Source of the DNA: CAZPXZ01 sp965219495
GTDB lineage: Bacteria > Pseudomonadota > Alphaproteobacteria > Rhodobacterales > CAZPXZ01
NCBI GenBank assembly: GCA_965219495.1
Contig: OZ244777.1
Location: 2,542,001-2,606,000, forward strand
DNA length: 64,000 nucleotides
Direction of reading: 5' to 3'
Shown here: positions 1 to 9,200 of the stretch, piece after piece
How the letters are laid out: every line of letters starts with the position of its first letter
How positions within the stretch are numbered: the stretch's first letter is position 1
Position numbers and translations under genes: made by a program
Notes under the pieces: model-generated
The model's database searches: none
What the model was told of the DNA's origin: nothing
The model's input: the letters and a program-made list of their open reading frames with translations, nothing else

Positions 1-434
1 GCCGCGACCGGGAACAGGCCCCGTTCGTGAAACCGTCGTTGCACGGACGAGAGAACTTGACGGGAATCCAGAAGATGCGGCGTCTTGCGATCCGCTTCGA
101 ACATCGTCAGCAGCACTTGTGCAGACGGGCGGGCGCGCCACGGAATTCGCCGAAGCGTTCCGGGTACAGGCAGGCAAAAACCGTCGGGATCAGAGGGAAA
201 CAGTCCCAGGCTTTCGTCAAATGTCGAGGTTGACCAGATGGTTTCACCGAAAATGGAAATAGGCAGGTGGACTCCCTGCTCTTCGATGCCCCGAAGGGCG
301 TCCGCCGGAAACCACTTTCCACGCGCGGTTCCGGCCGAGTCCGTGAGCAGGACCTCCAGGGTCTCGATGTCGGGATTCTCCGCGACAAACTTGTCGCGCT
401 CCTCGGCAAACGCCGCCCGCAATTCCTCAGTCAA
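1..434 (-). CDS. puuA: Glutamine synthetase family protein, gamma-glutamylputrescine synthetase type (5' part, runs off window)
   Basis: The minus-strand frame is open from the window edge to an apparent TTG start that overlaps the potI stop (TTGA). The N-terminal part reads like the beta-grasp domain of glutamine synthetases, with the segment VLLTDSAGTARGKWFPADAL near residues 25-45 and LPISIFGETIW shortly after. About 144 residues are visible; the catalytic domain lies outside. Family members of this type ligate glutamate to putrescine in the cytoplasm, the first step of the gamma-glutamyl (Puu) route. Being translationally coupled to a putrescine transporter and having puuB/spuC homologues 11 kb away support that role over ammonia assimilation. 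The TTG start is a choice from overlap; no strong ribosome site was seen. Specific substrate is inferred. Confidence 0.78.
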   Translation of the reverse strand, partial: MTEELRAAFAEERDKFVAENPDIETLEVLLTDSAGTARGKWFPADALRGIEEQGVHLPISIFGETIWSTSTFDESLGLFPSDPDGFCLPVPGTLRRIPWRARPSAQVLLTMFEADRKTPHLLDSRQVLSSVQRRFHERGLFPVA

Positions 435-1252
435 GCTGCACCTGCGGCTTGAACTCGCGCTCGCTCCTTGCGAATTTCAATTCTCTTGCTGGCGATGGCG
501 GCGGCAATGACGCCAATCGCAACCGCGGCAACCAGCAGCGTGCAAAGCGCGTTGATCTCCGGCGTGACGCCGAGTCGGATCGCCGAATAGACTTTCATGG
601 GTAGCGTGGTGGCCCCGGGTCCGGTCGTAAAGCTCGCGATGACCAAGTCATCAAGCGACAGCGTGAATGAAAGTAGCCAGGCCGCGACCACCGCCGGCGC
701 GATCACCGGCAGCGTCACCAGAATGAAGGCCTTTGCCGGCGGACACCCGAGGTCCCGTGCGGCTTCCTCCAGGGATTGATCGAAGGTCACCAGGCGCGAG
801 GAAACCACTATCGCGGCGTAACACATCGAGAACGTGATATGCGCCGCGGTTACCGTCCAGAAGCCACGGTCGAACCCGATCGCCACGAACAGAAGAAGCA
901 AAGAGAGGCCGGTGATCACCTCCGGCATGACCAGCGGCGCGTAGATCATTCCGGAGAAAAGCGTGCGACCCCGAAACCGGCCACCGCGAACCAGCGCCAG
1001 CGCCGCCAAGGTCCCAAAAACGGTCGCAACCGTCGAGGAGAGGATCGCGACACGGATGGTCACCCAGGCCGCGTCGATATAGCCCTGGTTTCGGAAGAGT
1101 TCGCCATACCACTTCGTGGAAAACCCCGTCCAGACCGTCACGAGCCGGGATTCGTTGAAACTGAACGCGACGAGCAAAACGATCGGCAGATAGAGAAACG
1201 CGAAGCCGAGCGTCAGTGAAACGAGATTGAAACCGCTGAGACGGCCGGTCAC
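431..1252 (-). CDS. potI: Polyamine ABC transporter permease PotI
   Basis: Second inner-membrane permease of the putrescine importer. It has hydrophobic segments throughout its 273 residues, beginning LVSLTLGFAFLYLPIVLLV, and an EAA-type loop (EEAARDLGCPPAKAF) that contacts the ATPase. The start is GTG inside a GTGA overlap with the potH stop, which trims about 43 residues of a longer open frame and gives the usual family length. It is co-oriented with potH upstream and the glutamine-synthetase-type gene downstream, so one transcript is expected. The protein works with PotH, PotG and PotF. Assignment as PotI rather than PotC rests on PotF-like binding protein and gene order; the substrate could be putrescine or a related polyamine. 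Confidence 0.93.
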   Translation of the reverse strand: MTGRLSGFNLVSLTLGFAFLYLPIVLLVAFSFNESRLVTVWTGFSTKWYGELFRNQGYIDAAWVTIRVAILSSTVATVFGTLAALALVRGGRFRGRTLFSGMIYAPLVMPEVITGLSLLLLFVAIGFDRGFWTVTAAHITFSMCYAAIVVSSRLVTFDQSLEEAARDLGCPPAKAFILVTLPVIAPAVVAAWLLSFTLSLDDLVIASFTTGPGATTLPMKVYSAIRLGVTPEINALCTLLVAAVAIGVIAAAIASKRIEIRKERARVQAAGAA

Positions 1253-2163
1253 GATCCGAGCCCTCCCTGGCGCTCGGACTGCCGCTGAAAGAATACAATC
1301 GGTATCACGAGCGACAACAGCAACACCACGGCCACGGCCGACGAAACCGGCCAGTCGCGGTTCGAGAAGAACTCCGACCACAGCGTCTTGCCGATCATGA
1401 TGGTCCTCGATCCCCCGAGAAGGTCAGGGATCACAAACTCCCCGACTGCTGGGATGAACACGAGAAAGCACCCCGCGATTACGCCCGGCATCGCGAGCGG
1501 AACCGTGACTTGCCAGAATGCCGCCAGCGGCGTAGCGCCGAGATCCCCGGCGGCTTCCAGAAGATCGCGGTCCAGGCGCTCGAGCGAGGCGTAAATCGGC
1601 AGCGCCATGAACGGCAGGTAGGAATAGACAATGCCGATGTAGACTGCGATGTTCGTGTTGTGGATGGTGAGGGGTTCATCGATCACCCCGAGCGCCAGGA
1701 GGCCAAGATTGAGCAATCCCTCCCGCTTGAGAATGCCGATCCATGCGTAGACGCGGATCAGGAAACTCGTCCAGAACGGCAGGATCAGCATCATCACGAG
1801 AAACGGACGCACCGCGCGCGGCGCGCGGGCCATGCCATAGGCGAGCGGAAACGCGACCAACAGCGTCAGCACCGTCGAGAGGCCGGCAATCTGCAGGCTG
1901 GAGAGATACGACTTCCAGTAAAGGTCGTCCTCGACGAGCCAGAGATAGTTTTCGAGGTCGAATTCGGCAATCTGGCTGACAATCGCTTGCAGTCCCGCCG
2001 CCCAGTCGAAGGCCGGAACATAGGGCGGACGGGCCATGGCGATGTCCGAAAGGGAAATCTTCAGGACGATCCCAAACGGCACCAGAAACAGGGCCAGGAG
2101 CCACGTGTAGGGAACTGCAATGACCAGCCAGCGGCCAAGCCCGCCTACCCGCTCCCTCAGCAT
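1249..2163 (-). CDS. potH: Polyamine ABC transporter permease PotH
   Basis: First inner-membrane permease of the putrescine-type importer, 304 residues. It opens with a transmembrane helix (WLVIAVPYTWLLALFLVPFG) and contains a long periplasmic stretch around residues 40-85, typical of PotB/PotH. The EAA loop is LEAAGDLGATPLAAFWQVT. Its ATG overlaps the end of potG by seven bases and its stop overlaps the potI start, so the operon is translationally coupled throughout. Nothing is missing compared with the family. The protein pairs with PotI to form the translocation path. Confidence 0.94.
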   Translation of the reverse strand: MLRERVGGLGRWLVIAVPYTWLLALFLVPFGIVLKISLSDIAMARPPYVPAFDWAAGLQAIVSQIAEFDLENYLWLVEDDLYWKSYLSSLQIAGLSTVLTLLVAFPLAYGMARAPRAVRPFLVMMLILPFWTSFLIRVYAWIGILKREGLLNLGLLALGVIDEPLTIHNTNIAVYIGIVYSYLPFMALPIYASLERLDRDLLEAAGDLGATPLAAFWQVTVPLAMPGVIAGCFLVFIPAVGEFVIPDLLGGSRTIMIGKTLWSEFFSNRDWPVSSAVAVVLLLSLVIPIVFFQRQSERQGGLGS

Positions 2164-3257
2164 GTAAGCAGCACTCCCGCGTCTTCCTCCCAGTGAACCC
2201 AGACTTCGTCGTCCCAGGTGATCGCCCGTTCCACCAGCCGTCTTTCATTTGCGACCTGGGAAGTGAGCAGGCGTCCGTCATTCAGGCGTACGCGGTAGGT
2301 GGAAAGGTTTCCGACATAGCGGATATCCTCGACCGTGGCCCGAAACTCGTTCGGACCGCCCGGCCGCTCTTCCGATTTGGCCAACCGAACTTTCTCCGGG
2401 CGAAGCGCCAGACACACTTCTACTCCCCTGTCGAGTTCGCCTGCATGGCGGCAACGCATGGTTTCTCCGCCCCATCCGACCTGTACATTGCCATCTTCAA
2501 ATGACTTGACGCGCCCCTCAAGAAGATTTGCCTCTCCAATGAAGTCTGCCACGTACCTGCTGTTCGGCGATTCGTAGATTTCCGCGGGCGTAGCGACCTG
2601 GGCGATCCGCCCGTGATCCATCACCGCGATCCGGTCCGCAACCGTCATGGCCTCTTCCTGGTCGTGAGTGACCACGAGGAACGTAATGCCCAGGGATTCC
2701 TGGATATTGACAAGTTCGAGTTGCGTTTCCTGGCGAAGCTTCTTGTCAAGCGCGGCCAAGGGCTCATCGAGGAGCAGCATCCTGGGTTCCTTCACGATCG
2801 ATCGCGCAAGTGCGGCGCGCTGTCGCTGGCCGCCGGAGAGCTGGTGCGGTTTTCGCCCGCGAAACGCTTGCAGCTGAACGAGTTCGAGCGCCCGGTCGAC
2901 GCGCGTTTCGATCTCCGCCTTCGGCAATCGTTCCTGACGGAGTCCGAAGGCGATGTTTCGCGCCACCGTCATGTGCGGGAAAAGCGCGTAGGACTGGAAC
3001 ATCATGTTGACGGGCCGGCGGTGCGGCGGCAAGCCGGCAATGTCGGCGCCGTCCAGTAGAATGCGCCCCTCGCTGGGTTCTTCGAATCCGGCGAGCATGC
3101 GCATGATCGTGGTTTTTCCGCAACCGGAAGGGCCAAGAAGCGCGAAAAATTCACCTTCGCGCACGGTTAGGGAGACATCGTCAACAGCAATGGTGTCGCC
3201 AAATCTCTTGGTGACACCTTCGAATGCTACAATGGCGTTCTGCTCGGAATCCGCCAT
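2157..3257 (-). CDS. potG: Polyamine ABC transporter ATP-binding protein PotG
   Basis: Cytoplasmic ATPase that powers the PotHI channel. The chosen ATG gives 366 residues beginning MADSEQNAIVAFEGV; a longer frame upstream adds only low-complexity residues and would intrude toward potF. Walker A is GPSGCGKTT, the signature is LSGGQRQR, Walker B is MLLLDEPLAALD and the switch histidine follows in VVTHDQEEA. The C-terminal third is a TOBE-type regulatory domain with LALRPEKVRL. It lies 67 bases after potF and overlaps potH. No lesion is visible. Confidence 0.94.
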   Translation of the reverse strand: MADSEQNAIVAFEGVTKRFGDTIAVDDVSLTVREGEFFALLGPSGCGKTTIMRMLAGFEEPSEGRILLDGADIAGLPPHRRPVNMMFQSYALFPHMTVARNIAFGLRQERLPKAEIETRVDRALELVQLQAFRGRKPHQLSGGQRQRAALARSIVKEPRMLLLDEPLAALDKKLRQETQLELVNIQESLGITFLVVTHDQEEAMTVADRIAVMDHGRIAQVATPAEIYESPNSRYVADFIGEANLLEGRVKSFEDGNVQVGWGGETMRCRHAGELDRGVEVCLALRPEKVRLAKSEERPGGPNEFRATVEDIRYVGNLSTYRVRLNDGRLLTSQVANERRLVERAITWDDEVWVHWEEDAGVLLTC

Positions 3258-3324
3258 GCCGGCTCCGGGGAGGAAAGTGGACGGACCGGGAAACCCGGAC
3301 CCGTCCACAATCTCGCAGTTCGGC

Positions 3325-4416
3325 CTATTGACCGGTCATAACTCGCGTCCAGGTGCGCGTCACGACCCGCTGAACCTTCGGCGGGTAGGGTTTCGTCGTA
3401 AAGAGGCGTGAAATCGTCTCTTCGGTCGGATAGATCGCCGGATCCTCCAACACATCCGCCTCCAGGAAGGGTTGGGAATCTATGTTGCCGTTGGCGTAAT
3501 AGACATAGTTGGATGCCTTGGCGATGACTTCGGGACGCAGCATGTAGTTGATAAAGGTGTGCGCCGCTTCGGGATGCGGCGCATCCACCGGAATCGCCAT
3601 CTGATCGAACCACATCAATGCGCCCTCGGCGGGAACCACATACGCGATTTCATTTCCGGCTTCCGCTTCGGCGGCGGCATCCCGCGCCAGGAAGACGTCG
3701 CCGGACCACCCCACGGCAAGGCAGATATCCCCGTTGCCCAGCGCGTCGATGTATTCGGAAGAGTGGAACTTCTGCACGTGCTGCCGGATTTCCCCGAGAA
3801 GCTCTTCCGCCTTCTCAATATCGCTGGTCTCGAAACTGTTGGGATCGAGGCCCAGATAATTCAGGGTGGCAGGGATCAACTCGGTTGGCGCATTGAGGAG
3901 ATGAACACCACAGTCCTCGAACTTGGAAATCACATCCTTGTCGAAAATCATTCGCCATGAATCTACCGGCGCGTCCGGCATGCGTTCTTCGATCATGCCG
4001 ATGTTGTATCCGAATCCGGTGGTTCCCCACATGTAGTTGACAGAATACTGGTTGCCCGGATCGTAGGCATCCGTACGCGCCTGAATGACGTCCCAAAGGT
4101 GTTTGCGGTTCGGGAGTTTCGCGTGGTCGAGCTCCTGAAAGACTCCCGCCTGCACCTGCCGGGTTAGGAATGAAGCGGAGGGAACCACGACGTCGTATCC
4201 ACTTCCTCCGGCGAGGAGCTTTGTTTCGAGAATCTCGTTGGAATCGTAGACGTCGTAGACGACCTTGATTCCGGTTTCCGCTTCGAACTCGTCAAGAATG
4301 GATTCGTCGATGTAGTCCGACCAATTGTAGACATTGACGACGCTCTGCGCGAAGGCGGAGCCGTACCACCCAAACAAGACGGCGGTGGTAAGAGTGAAGA
4401 TCTGCAAGCGTCGCAT
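3325..4416 (-). CDS. potF: Putrescine-type periplasmic binding protein PotF
   Basis: Periplasmic solute receptor, 363 residues. A signal peptide covers about the first 23 residues with probable cleavage after SAFA. The mature start VVNVYNWSDYIDESIL is characteristic of PotD/PotF proteins, where the Trp-Ser-Asp-Tyr stretch lines the polyamine pocket. Further matches are WGTTGFGYN and the late CLAVGWSGD segment. A good ribosome site (GGAGGA) sits upstream of the ATG. It is the first gene of the potFGHI-puuA operon. Ligand is probably putrescine or spermidine; the sequence alone does not separate them. Confidence 0.93.
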   Translation of the reverse strand: MRRLQIFTLTTAVLFGWYGSAFAQSVVNVYNWSDYIDESILDEFEAETGIKVVYDVYDSNEILETKLLAGGSGYDVVVPSASFLTRQVQAGVFQELDHAKLPNRKHLWDVIQARTDAYDPGNQYSVNYMWGTTGFGYNIGMIEERMPDAPVDSWRMIFDKDVISKFEDCGVHLLNAPTELIPATLNYLGLDPNSFETSDIEKAEELLGEIRQHVQKFHSSEYIDALGNGDICLAVGWSGDVFLARDAAAEAEAGNEIAYVVPAEGALMWFDQMAIPVDAPHPEAAHTFINYMLRPEVIAKASNYVYYANGNIDSQPFLEADVLEDPAIYPTEETISRLFTTKPYPPKVQRVVTRTWTRVMTGQ

Positions 4417-4975
4417 GTTCGGTATCCTCCAGCTGTTGCGATCTCAGAAAAGGGCATGATAGCCGTTTCCTTACAATACAAAACCTAACGACCTGCACCA
4501 ATGGCGCCGCTTGGCGATAGCACTGCGATCATCTGGGCGCATCACCTCCGAAGGGGAAACAAGCTGCGAGTAGACGATTCGCTGACGACGCCAGCGCTCT
4601 TCAAGTGCGGCCGGAATTTCCTGGATTCCGCTTGGGGCGCGCCGATTTCACGAAATCCAGGATCTCCTGCTTTGCAGAGGAAAGACTTGATTTCCAGTTC
4701 CGGCCAAGATATCATAAAAGGGATTCCACATGCTCTTAAACAACACGAACGAGTCGTTTTCAGGATACCTGTTTGCTTACCTGGAGCCTTTGCTCCAAAC
4801 GTGCTGATCAAGCGGCCGTGGCAATCGTGAAGGCAATGACAAGATATGGATCGCGCATCATCCAAAATGGCTTTGAACCTTTGCTTTCCTTGTTGGCAGG
4901 ACTTGCGATTATGCATGAATCGAAATGCGTGCAGTTCAGGGAACGACTGGCGTGAGTTGATATGCAAGTGAAGTT
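4417..4975. other. Intergenic region upstream of potF; no gene supported
   Basis: Divergent spacer between the polyamine operon and the accessory patch. Open frames exist on both strands, but none has a family resemblance, a good ribosome site and a plausible composition together. The first 80 bases next to potF must hold its promoter; AT-rich sequence lies there, but no convincing -35/-10 pair could be fixed by eye. Confidence 0.5.
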
Positions 4976-5530
4976 GTGAGCTTGCTGATATTTCGGCTAC
5001 CCGGATTCGCGGCAGCAGCGGTCTTCTATTCCCTGACTTCACATCCCCAGCCGGGCGCTTTCGTGCGCGTAGTTCAGGCGCTGATTTTTACCGTGTTCGC
5101 TCAGGCGCTTACTGACGTATTCCTCCGTCTTGTCAGCATATCAAACGAACACGATTCATGGACAAATAACTGGGAGCTGCTTTCTTCTGTGGTTCTTGCA
5201 GTCTTGATTGCATTGCTCGCCGCAATTTTCTCCAACACGGACACGGCGCATAGGATTCTTCGCCGCTCTGGAATTACCGAGGAAACTTCTTGCCCCTCCG
5301 AATGGTATTCTGCGTTTTCGTGGCATCACAACCAGTATGTTGTCTTGCGCTTGCGAGGACAACGCCGCCTCTTGGAATGGCCCGAAGAGTGGCCTAGCCG
5401 ACCACACGAGGGACATTTTCGCATCGCCGAAGGCGAATGGCTGGACGACGGCGGGAGATTTCCCTTGACTGGAGTTTCAGCTATCTTGATACCCGACAGC
5501 GAAGTTGAAATGGTTGAGTTTTTGGAGTGA
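4976..5530 (+). CDS. DUF6338-like membrane protein
   Basis: A 184-residue protein with a GTG start. Its first about 95 residues hold three hydrophobic segments (around LLIFRLPGFAAAAVFYSL, VVQALIFTVFAQAL and LLSSVVLAVLIALLAAIF). They are followed by a soluble C-terminal domain with WHHNQYVVLRLRGQRRLLEWP and an acidic end. This layout (proline-glycine in the first helix, membrane bundle, then a beta-rich tail) resembles the DUF6338 family, whose function is unknown. It is followed 29 bases later by a tiny proline-rich gene. It sits beside an ISNCY element and interrupts the polyamine gene neighbourhood, which suggests acquired DNA. Family assignment is from memory of the pattern, so moderate; no enzymatic residues can be named. 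Confidence 0.6.
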   Translation: MSLLIFRLPGFAAAAVFYSLTSHPQPGAFVRVVQALIFTVFAQALTDVFLRLVSISNEHDSWTNNWELLSSVVLAVLIALLAAIFSNTDTAHRILRRSGITEETSCPSEWYSAFSWHHNQYVVLRLRGQRRLLEWPEEWPSRPHEGHFRIAEGEWLDDGGRFPLTGVSAILIPDSEVEMVEFLE

Positions 5531-5559
5531 ATGCAAGGAGTGTTGCGGGAACACAGATC

Positions 5560-5685
5560 ATGGCCAAAGAAGCAAATCCTGCCCCGTCAAGAATCGGAAC
5601 GGTGATTGACGGCGCGCCTTCACGTCCACCGCCGCCGTCCAAGCCAAAACCGCCTCCAACTCCCCCGTCAAAGAAGGGTGCCTAG
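5560..5685 (+). CDS. Small proline/lysine-rich protein downstream of the DUF6338-like gene
   Basis: A 41-residue open frame starting ATG GCC AAA and ending TAG. It opens with MAKEANPAPSRIGTVIDGAP, and its C-terminal half is almost entirely Pro, Lys and Ser (RPPPPSKPKPPPTPPSKK). It is too short for usual gene calling. The low-complexity proline run in this frame, same strand and close spacing to the membrane-protein gene argue that it is real and cotranscribed. A GGAG stretch lies about 20 bases upstream, which is farther than ideal. It could be a partner that binds the membrane protein or an SH3-like domain; that is speculation. Confidence 0.5.
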   Translation: MAKEANPAPSRIGTVIDGAPSRPPPPSKPKPPPTPPSKKGA

Positions 5686-5845
5686 TACTCGGTCTGAGCC
5701 AAGAGATTGAATTCCGGTTGCGTGAAAAGCACATTTGAATTGGCGTATTGACTTGGACACAACCGCCAATCGCCCTGAAATCCGGCGGGCAGGAACGGCA
5801 CCATCCGGCAGACTTGAATTGTCAAAAGAAATTCGACCGGCTAGG

Positions 5846-7678
5846 TAGTGTCCGTGCCAAAATACCGGGTTTTGAACCCAGCGCGACGTTACCGGCCCAG
5901 GCGCCCGGCGCGAGATTCGGCCCCCTGCGCCGTGAATGAACGGTTGGGGGCCGGTTTCGCACGAATTTCGAGGATGCCGGCGATCTTCCGCCATGAGAAG
6001 GGGTCCCCGGCCAGAGCCGGGGCGCATGCCGACGGCGTTGGCTCGGCCGGCCGCAGTCAGGCGGCGCGGCGGATGCCTTGGCGCCGCTGATTCCGGATCT
6101 TGTCCCGCTCGGCTCTCTGCAGCGCCAGGCCAATCCGGTGCAGATTTGCAGCAAGGATTGCGAGAGCGACCGTTCGAGCGAAGCCATCCCTGCCGTGCGC
6201 GCGAACCCGGTCCAGGCCGCGGCATTCCAGGTTGTGGATGGCGGATTCCACCGCCGGATGCTGCCGCCGCGCCGCAGCGAACTCGGGGCTCGCCTCGCGC
6301 TCCCGCGCTTTCTGCGAAAGCGTGCCCTTCGCCGGCAGCGCGTTGCACTCCAGCAGCGCGTCCAGCCGCACCCGGTTGGACGCGCTGTGGAAGCCCCGGT
6401 CGAAGCTGCAGCCCCGCACCGACGGAAACAGGGCGAGGGTCTCCGACAGCAGCGGAACCGCCGCATCCACGTCGTCGTCCTCCCACAAGATACGGTGGTG
6501 AAGGACAAATTGATGCTGGTCCTCGACGATGCAGACCGGAACCCCGAGTTCGACCATGCGCCCGGCCTTGCCCTTCGCGCACCAGCGCGTATGCGGCTCG
6601 AAGATGGAGAACACCTTCTCTTCATGCGGGATCACTTCGCCTTGCAGCAGCCGCCGGTCGATCTGGTCGATCTGGCGAAGCGCATGATCCATAAGTCCTT
6701 GCACGGTATCGATGTCCCATGCTTCTGCCCCGGCCGCCTCGAGTTCCCGCCGCAGCCGTTCCGCCCGCGCCGCCAGCGACCGGCAAAGCACCAGGTAAGC
6801 GCATACGCGGTCCGGATGCCGCCTCTGCCGCCGGGAATTGCGGATCTTGTTGAATAGCCGCTTCACCTGCCGGCGCAGATGCCGGCTCTGCCGCCAGCCG
6901 CCAAGCCCGAAGGCTGAAGCCAGCTCCGCACAAACCCGGATCAGGCAACGCATCGCGTCCCACAGCAAGTTCACGTCGGTCGGATAGTGCACGTCGGTTT
7001 CCACCACAAAGGAATCGGCCCGCGCCCGCAGCGGCGCTTCCGGCTCCTGCCCGAACAGCGCGTGGCCCGCCTTCACCACCAGTTCGTTGATCTTGTTCAG
7101 AAGCTCCGGCGTCAGCAGCGAGACATTGCGCACCAGCGTTCGGTGCTCGTACCGGTGGTGGTCGTCAAGCCCCGAATGGCCGAGCATCTCCCGAACCGTC
7201 CCGTGGCGATTGGCAAGGTCCTGCAGACGGTCGTAGTCGCACCCGATGCCCTGCTTCAGCGTCGCCAGCACGAAAATCCGCCACAAATCCATGCCCGGGC
7301 GCCCAAGCCCCCGGTTCACGCCCGGAAGAAAATGCGCGTCCAGCAGGTCGAAAACCTGCTGGCGCAACGCTTCGTTGCAGTACAGGTGCTGGATGCCCCG
7401 CAACACCGCCGGGATGTCATCCCGGCAGACCGCGTCAATCTCAATGTCCTCGATGGCAATTTCGCCAAGCCGAACCAACGGCTCCCGGATTGTTCTCATG
7501 CCCTCGCCCTCGTCTCTGCTCCGCCGGAACGAGCGACCCATCGCGAAGATACCGCCCATCCGACCGATTTCGCCTGAATTTTGCCTGGAATTATACGCCT
7601 GGGGCCAATCTTCGCAACCCAAAACCGGCCACAACCTATTGATATGAAATGATTTATGACCTTTTTGCACAGGCACTA
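5846..7678 (-). mobile_element. ISNCY-family insertion sequence, complete copy
   Basis: A transposase gene is bounded by imperfect terminal inverted repeats: TAGTGTCCGTGCCAAAA at the low-coordinate end and, on the opposite strand, TAGTGCCTGTGCAAAAA at the other. The sequence CTAGGTAG occurs at both outer junctions, so it could include a target-site duplication of up to eight bases; the exact boundary is ambiguous because it merges with the repeat ends. A second, truncated copy in opposite orientation lies 21 kb away and shares the same downstream end. Confidence 0.85.
6057..7499 (-). CDS. ISNCY family transposase
   Basis: Transposase of about 480 residues when started at MRTIREPLVRLGEIAIEDI. 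Upstream in-frame methionines would add up to 59 residues but include the inverted-repeat region. Family hallmarks are LPGVNRGLGRPGMDLWRIF, the catalytic-type aspartate stretch DSFVVETDVHYPTDVNLLWD and the later GCSFDRGFHS segment. It appears intact, so this copy may be active. Cytoplasmic, acting on the element ends. It has no functional link to the neighbouring genes. Confidence 0.9.
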   Translation of the reverse strand: MRTIREPLVRLGEIAIEDIEIDAVCRDDIPAVLRGIQHLYCNEALRQQVFDLLDAHFLPGVNRGLGRPGMDLWRIFVLATLKQGIGCDYDRLQDLANRHGTVREMLGHSGLDDHHRYEHRTLVRNVSLLTPELLNKINELVVKAGHALFGQEPEAPLRARADSFVVETDVHYPTDVNLLWDAMRCLIRVCAELASAFGLGGWRQSRHLRRQVKRLFNKIRNSRRQRRHPDRVCAYLVLCRSLAARAERLRRELEAAGAEAWDIDTVQGLMDHALRQIDQIDRRLLQGEVIPHEEKVFSIFEPHTRWCAKGKAGRMVELGVPVCIVEDQHQFVLHHRILWEDDDVDAAVPLLSETLALFPSVRGCSFDRGFHSASNRVRLDALLECNALPAKGTLSQKAREREASPEFAAARRQHPAVESAIHNLECRGLDRVRAHGRDGFARTVALAILAANLHRIGLALQRAERDKIRNQRRQGIRRAA

Positions 7679-7847
7679 GGTAGGTATTTCAGGGCGAAGA
7701 ATACGAAATTGCGTTCGTTGAGTTGGTCGCAAATGGGAGAAAGGAGCAATTTCGATGAAGTCGATTGTTCGGTCAACTCCAAGTTGCGAGCACTAGGTTG
7801 TTTGTAGCGCCGCACTCGTCTTGCGACCGTCTATTGCGCCCAAACTT

Positions 7848-9200
7848 CTAGATTTTCGCAACCGCATCGGAGCCCTCTATTGGATCGCGATCTTCAATTG
7901 GTGGGGGAGGGGGAACCCAACGTCGCAAATGTTGTCCTATCCGTTCATAGTATTCCGGCACCAATTGCTCCAGACTTTCAATAAAGGTGCGCCTTCCAGA
8001 GAATCGTCCTGCAAGATCTCGGATTATGACGACTTCGAATCCTGACGGAACTGCACCTAAGCGGCCAATTTCCAAAGTCTTGATATCCGCTTGAACCTCC
8101 GCCAAGGGTGCTTGAGTCGGCGTCCGGCCGGACCAGAATGCACGTATGTAAGCATCCTCTCTATCAACGTTTTGTAACTGCCTGAGCAGCCAGTTAATCC
8201 TCCCACTTGCGCGCTTTCTGTTACCCGGCGCGACCAGTCTCATTGAGCAGGAAATTGTTCTTCGCTGCAGGTTCGCTTTAACCTCAAGGTCGCTAGCGGC
8301 ATTGGGGACGACAAATTTAGACTGAAGCTCCTGCGAAATAGCCAGCATATTGCATGCTTCCTTAAAACGAAGCGCAGGATCTGCGGCGTACTTGCGGGGT
8401 AGACGAATTTCAACCCGCTCACCTATGCGGCGACTAAGTAACAGGCAAAGGTCTTGTTCCTCCTGATGCCAACTTGCGACAGCGTTCTCGATTTCAACAG
8501 AACTACGACTGAAATTTTGTTCATTACGCACCCCAATTACCAGTGACCGCCACTCCGGATTCATGTAATCGAAACGCTTAACTCCGGATTTTGGATGCTT
8601 GAAATAACGCACCATTTCCTCAAGAATATAAGCTTGTTCAGTGTTTAGACGTTTCCAGTCTTCCAAAGAACTTAGGCGTGCCTTGTCTTCCAATATCAAA
8701 GACGCCTGGGTCAGGATATTCGTCCAAGAAATATGAAAGAAACTTACGCGATTCTTGAACCGTGCAGGTATCGCATAGGGAATATGAGTCGGCAGCGGCA
8801 CCAGTTGATTTGACAGAGTAATTACCGCATCAACGCCATGATTTCGAGCAATTTCCGCGTACCGGTGGATCTGCTCCTTTTCAATGTCCGTGTTGTCGAT
8901 CTTCGCTTCCAATAGTGCCGTCCATAGTTTTCCTCGTGTCGAAACCCTCAATATGCCATCCGGCCGATCCTTGCTGCTTCCATCAGCTGTCGGAAACTCT
9001 ATTTCTGTGTAACCGTGCAGTTCTGACGTCCTTCCCAATCTGACCGCGCAATTTCCCAATAACCGAATAGCAAATGGCCGAACAATGACAAGCGTGGAAA
9101 GAAGAATCGATACAATGCGTTCCTCCCTTCGCGGGTCGGCCACGGATGGTATCAGCCTCGCTCGCCGATCTTCGCTCAGAATTTCACCGAGTTTATCCAT
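7848..9200 (-). CDS. Hypothetical protein with PD-(D/E)XK nuclease-like motif
   Basis: A 450-residue protein not matched to a named family. The start is set at the ATG eight bases after a strong AGGAGG. Residues about 78-101 contain RPDGIL and LLEAKI, giving D81, E98 and K100 in the spacing of a PD-(D/E)XK nuclease core; a tryptophan-rich strand lies between them. The C-terminal third has FSGRRTFIESLEQLVPEYYE and ends with a short proline run. Such proteins are often restriction-type or repair nucleases, and the neighbouring ISNCY element and DUF6338-like gene suggest an accessory locus. No methyltransferase is adjacent, so restriction-modification is not supported. Base composition looks lower in GC than flanking metabolic genes. 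Confidence 0.65.
   Translation of the reverse strand: MDKLGEILSEDRRARLIPSVADPRREERIVSILLSTLVIVRPFAIRLLGNCAVRLGRTSELHGYTEIEFPTADGSSKDRPDGILRVSTRGKLWTALLEAKIDNTDIEKEQIHRYAEIARNHGVDAVITLSNQLVPLPTHIPYAIPARFKNRVSFFHISWTNILTQASLILEDKARLSSLEDWKRLNTEQAYILEEMVRYFKHPKSGVKRFDYMNPEWRSLVIGVRNEQNFSRSSVEIENAVASWHQEEQDLCLLLSRRIGERVEIRLPRKYAADPALRFKEACNMLAISQELQSKFVVPNAASDLEVKANLQRRTISCSMRLVAPGNRKRASGRINWLLRQLQNVDREDAYIRAFWSGRTPTQAPLAEVQADIKTLEIGRLGAVPSGFEVVIIRDLAGRFSGRRTFIESLEQLVPEYYERIGQHLRRWVPPPPPIEDRDPIEGSDAVAKI

Noticed and set aside
4542..5042. 166-codon minus-strand frame upstream of potF
   Set aside because: No family resemblance; it overlaps the DUF6338-like start and the likely potF promoter region.
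7848..9200. Restriction-modification system
   Set aside because: The nuclease-like protein has no adjacent methyltransferase or specificity gene in the window.
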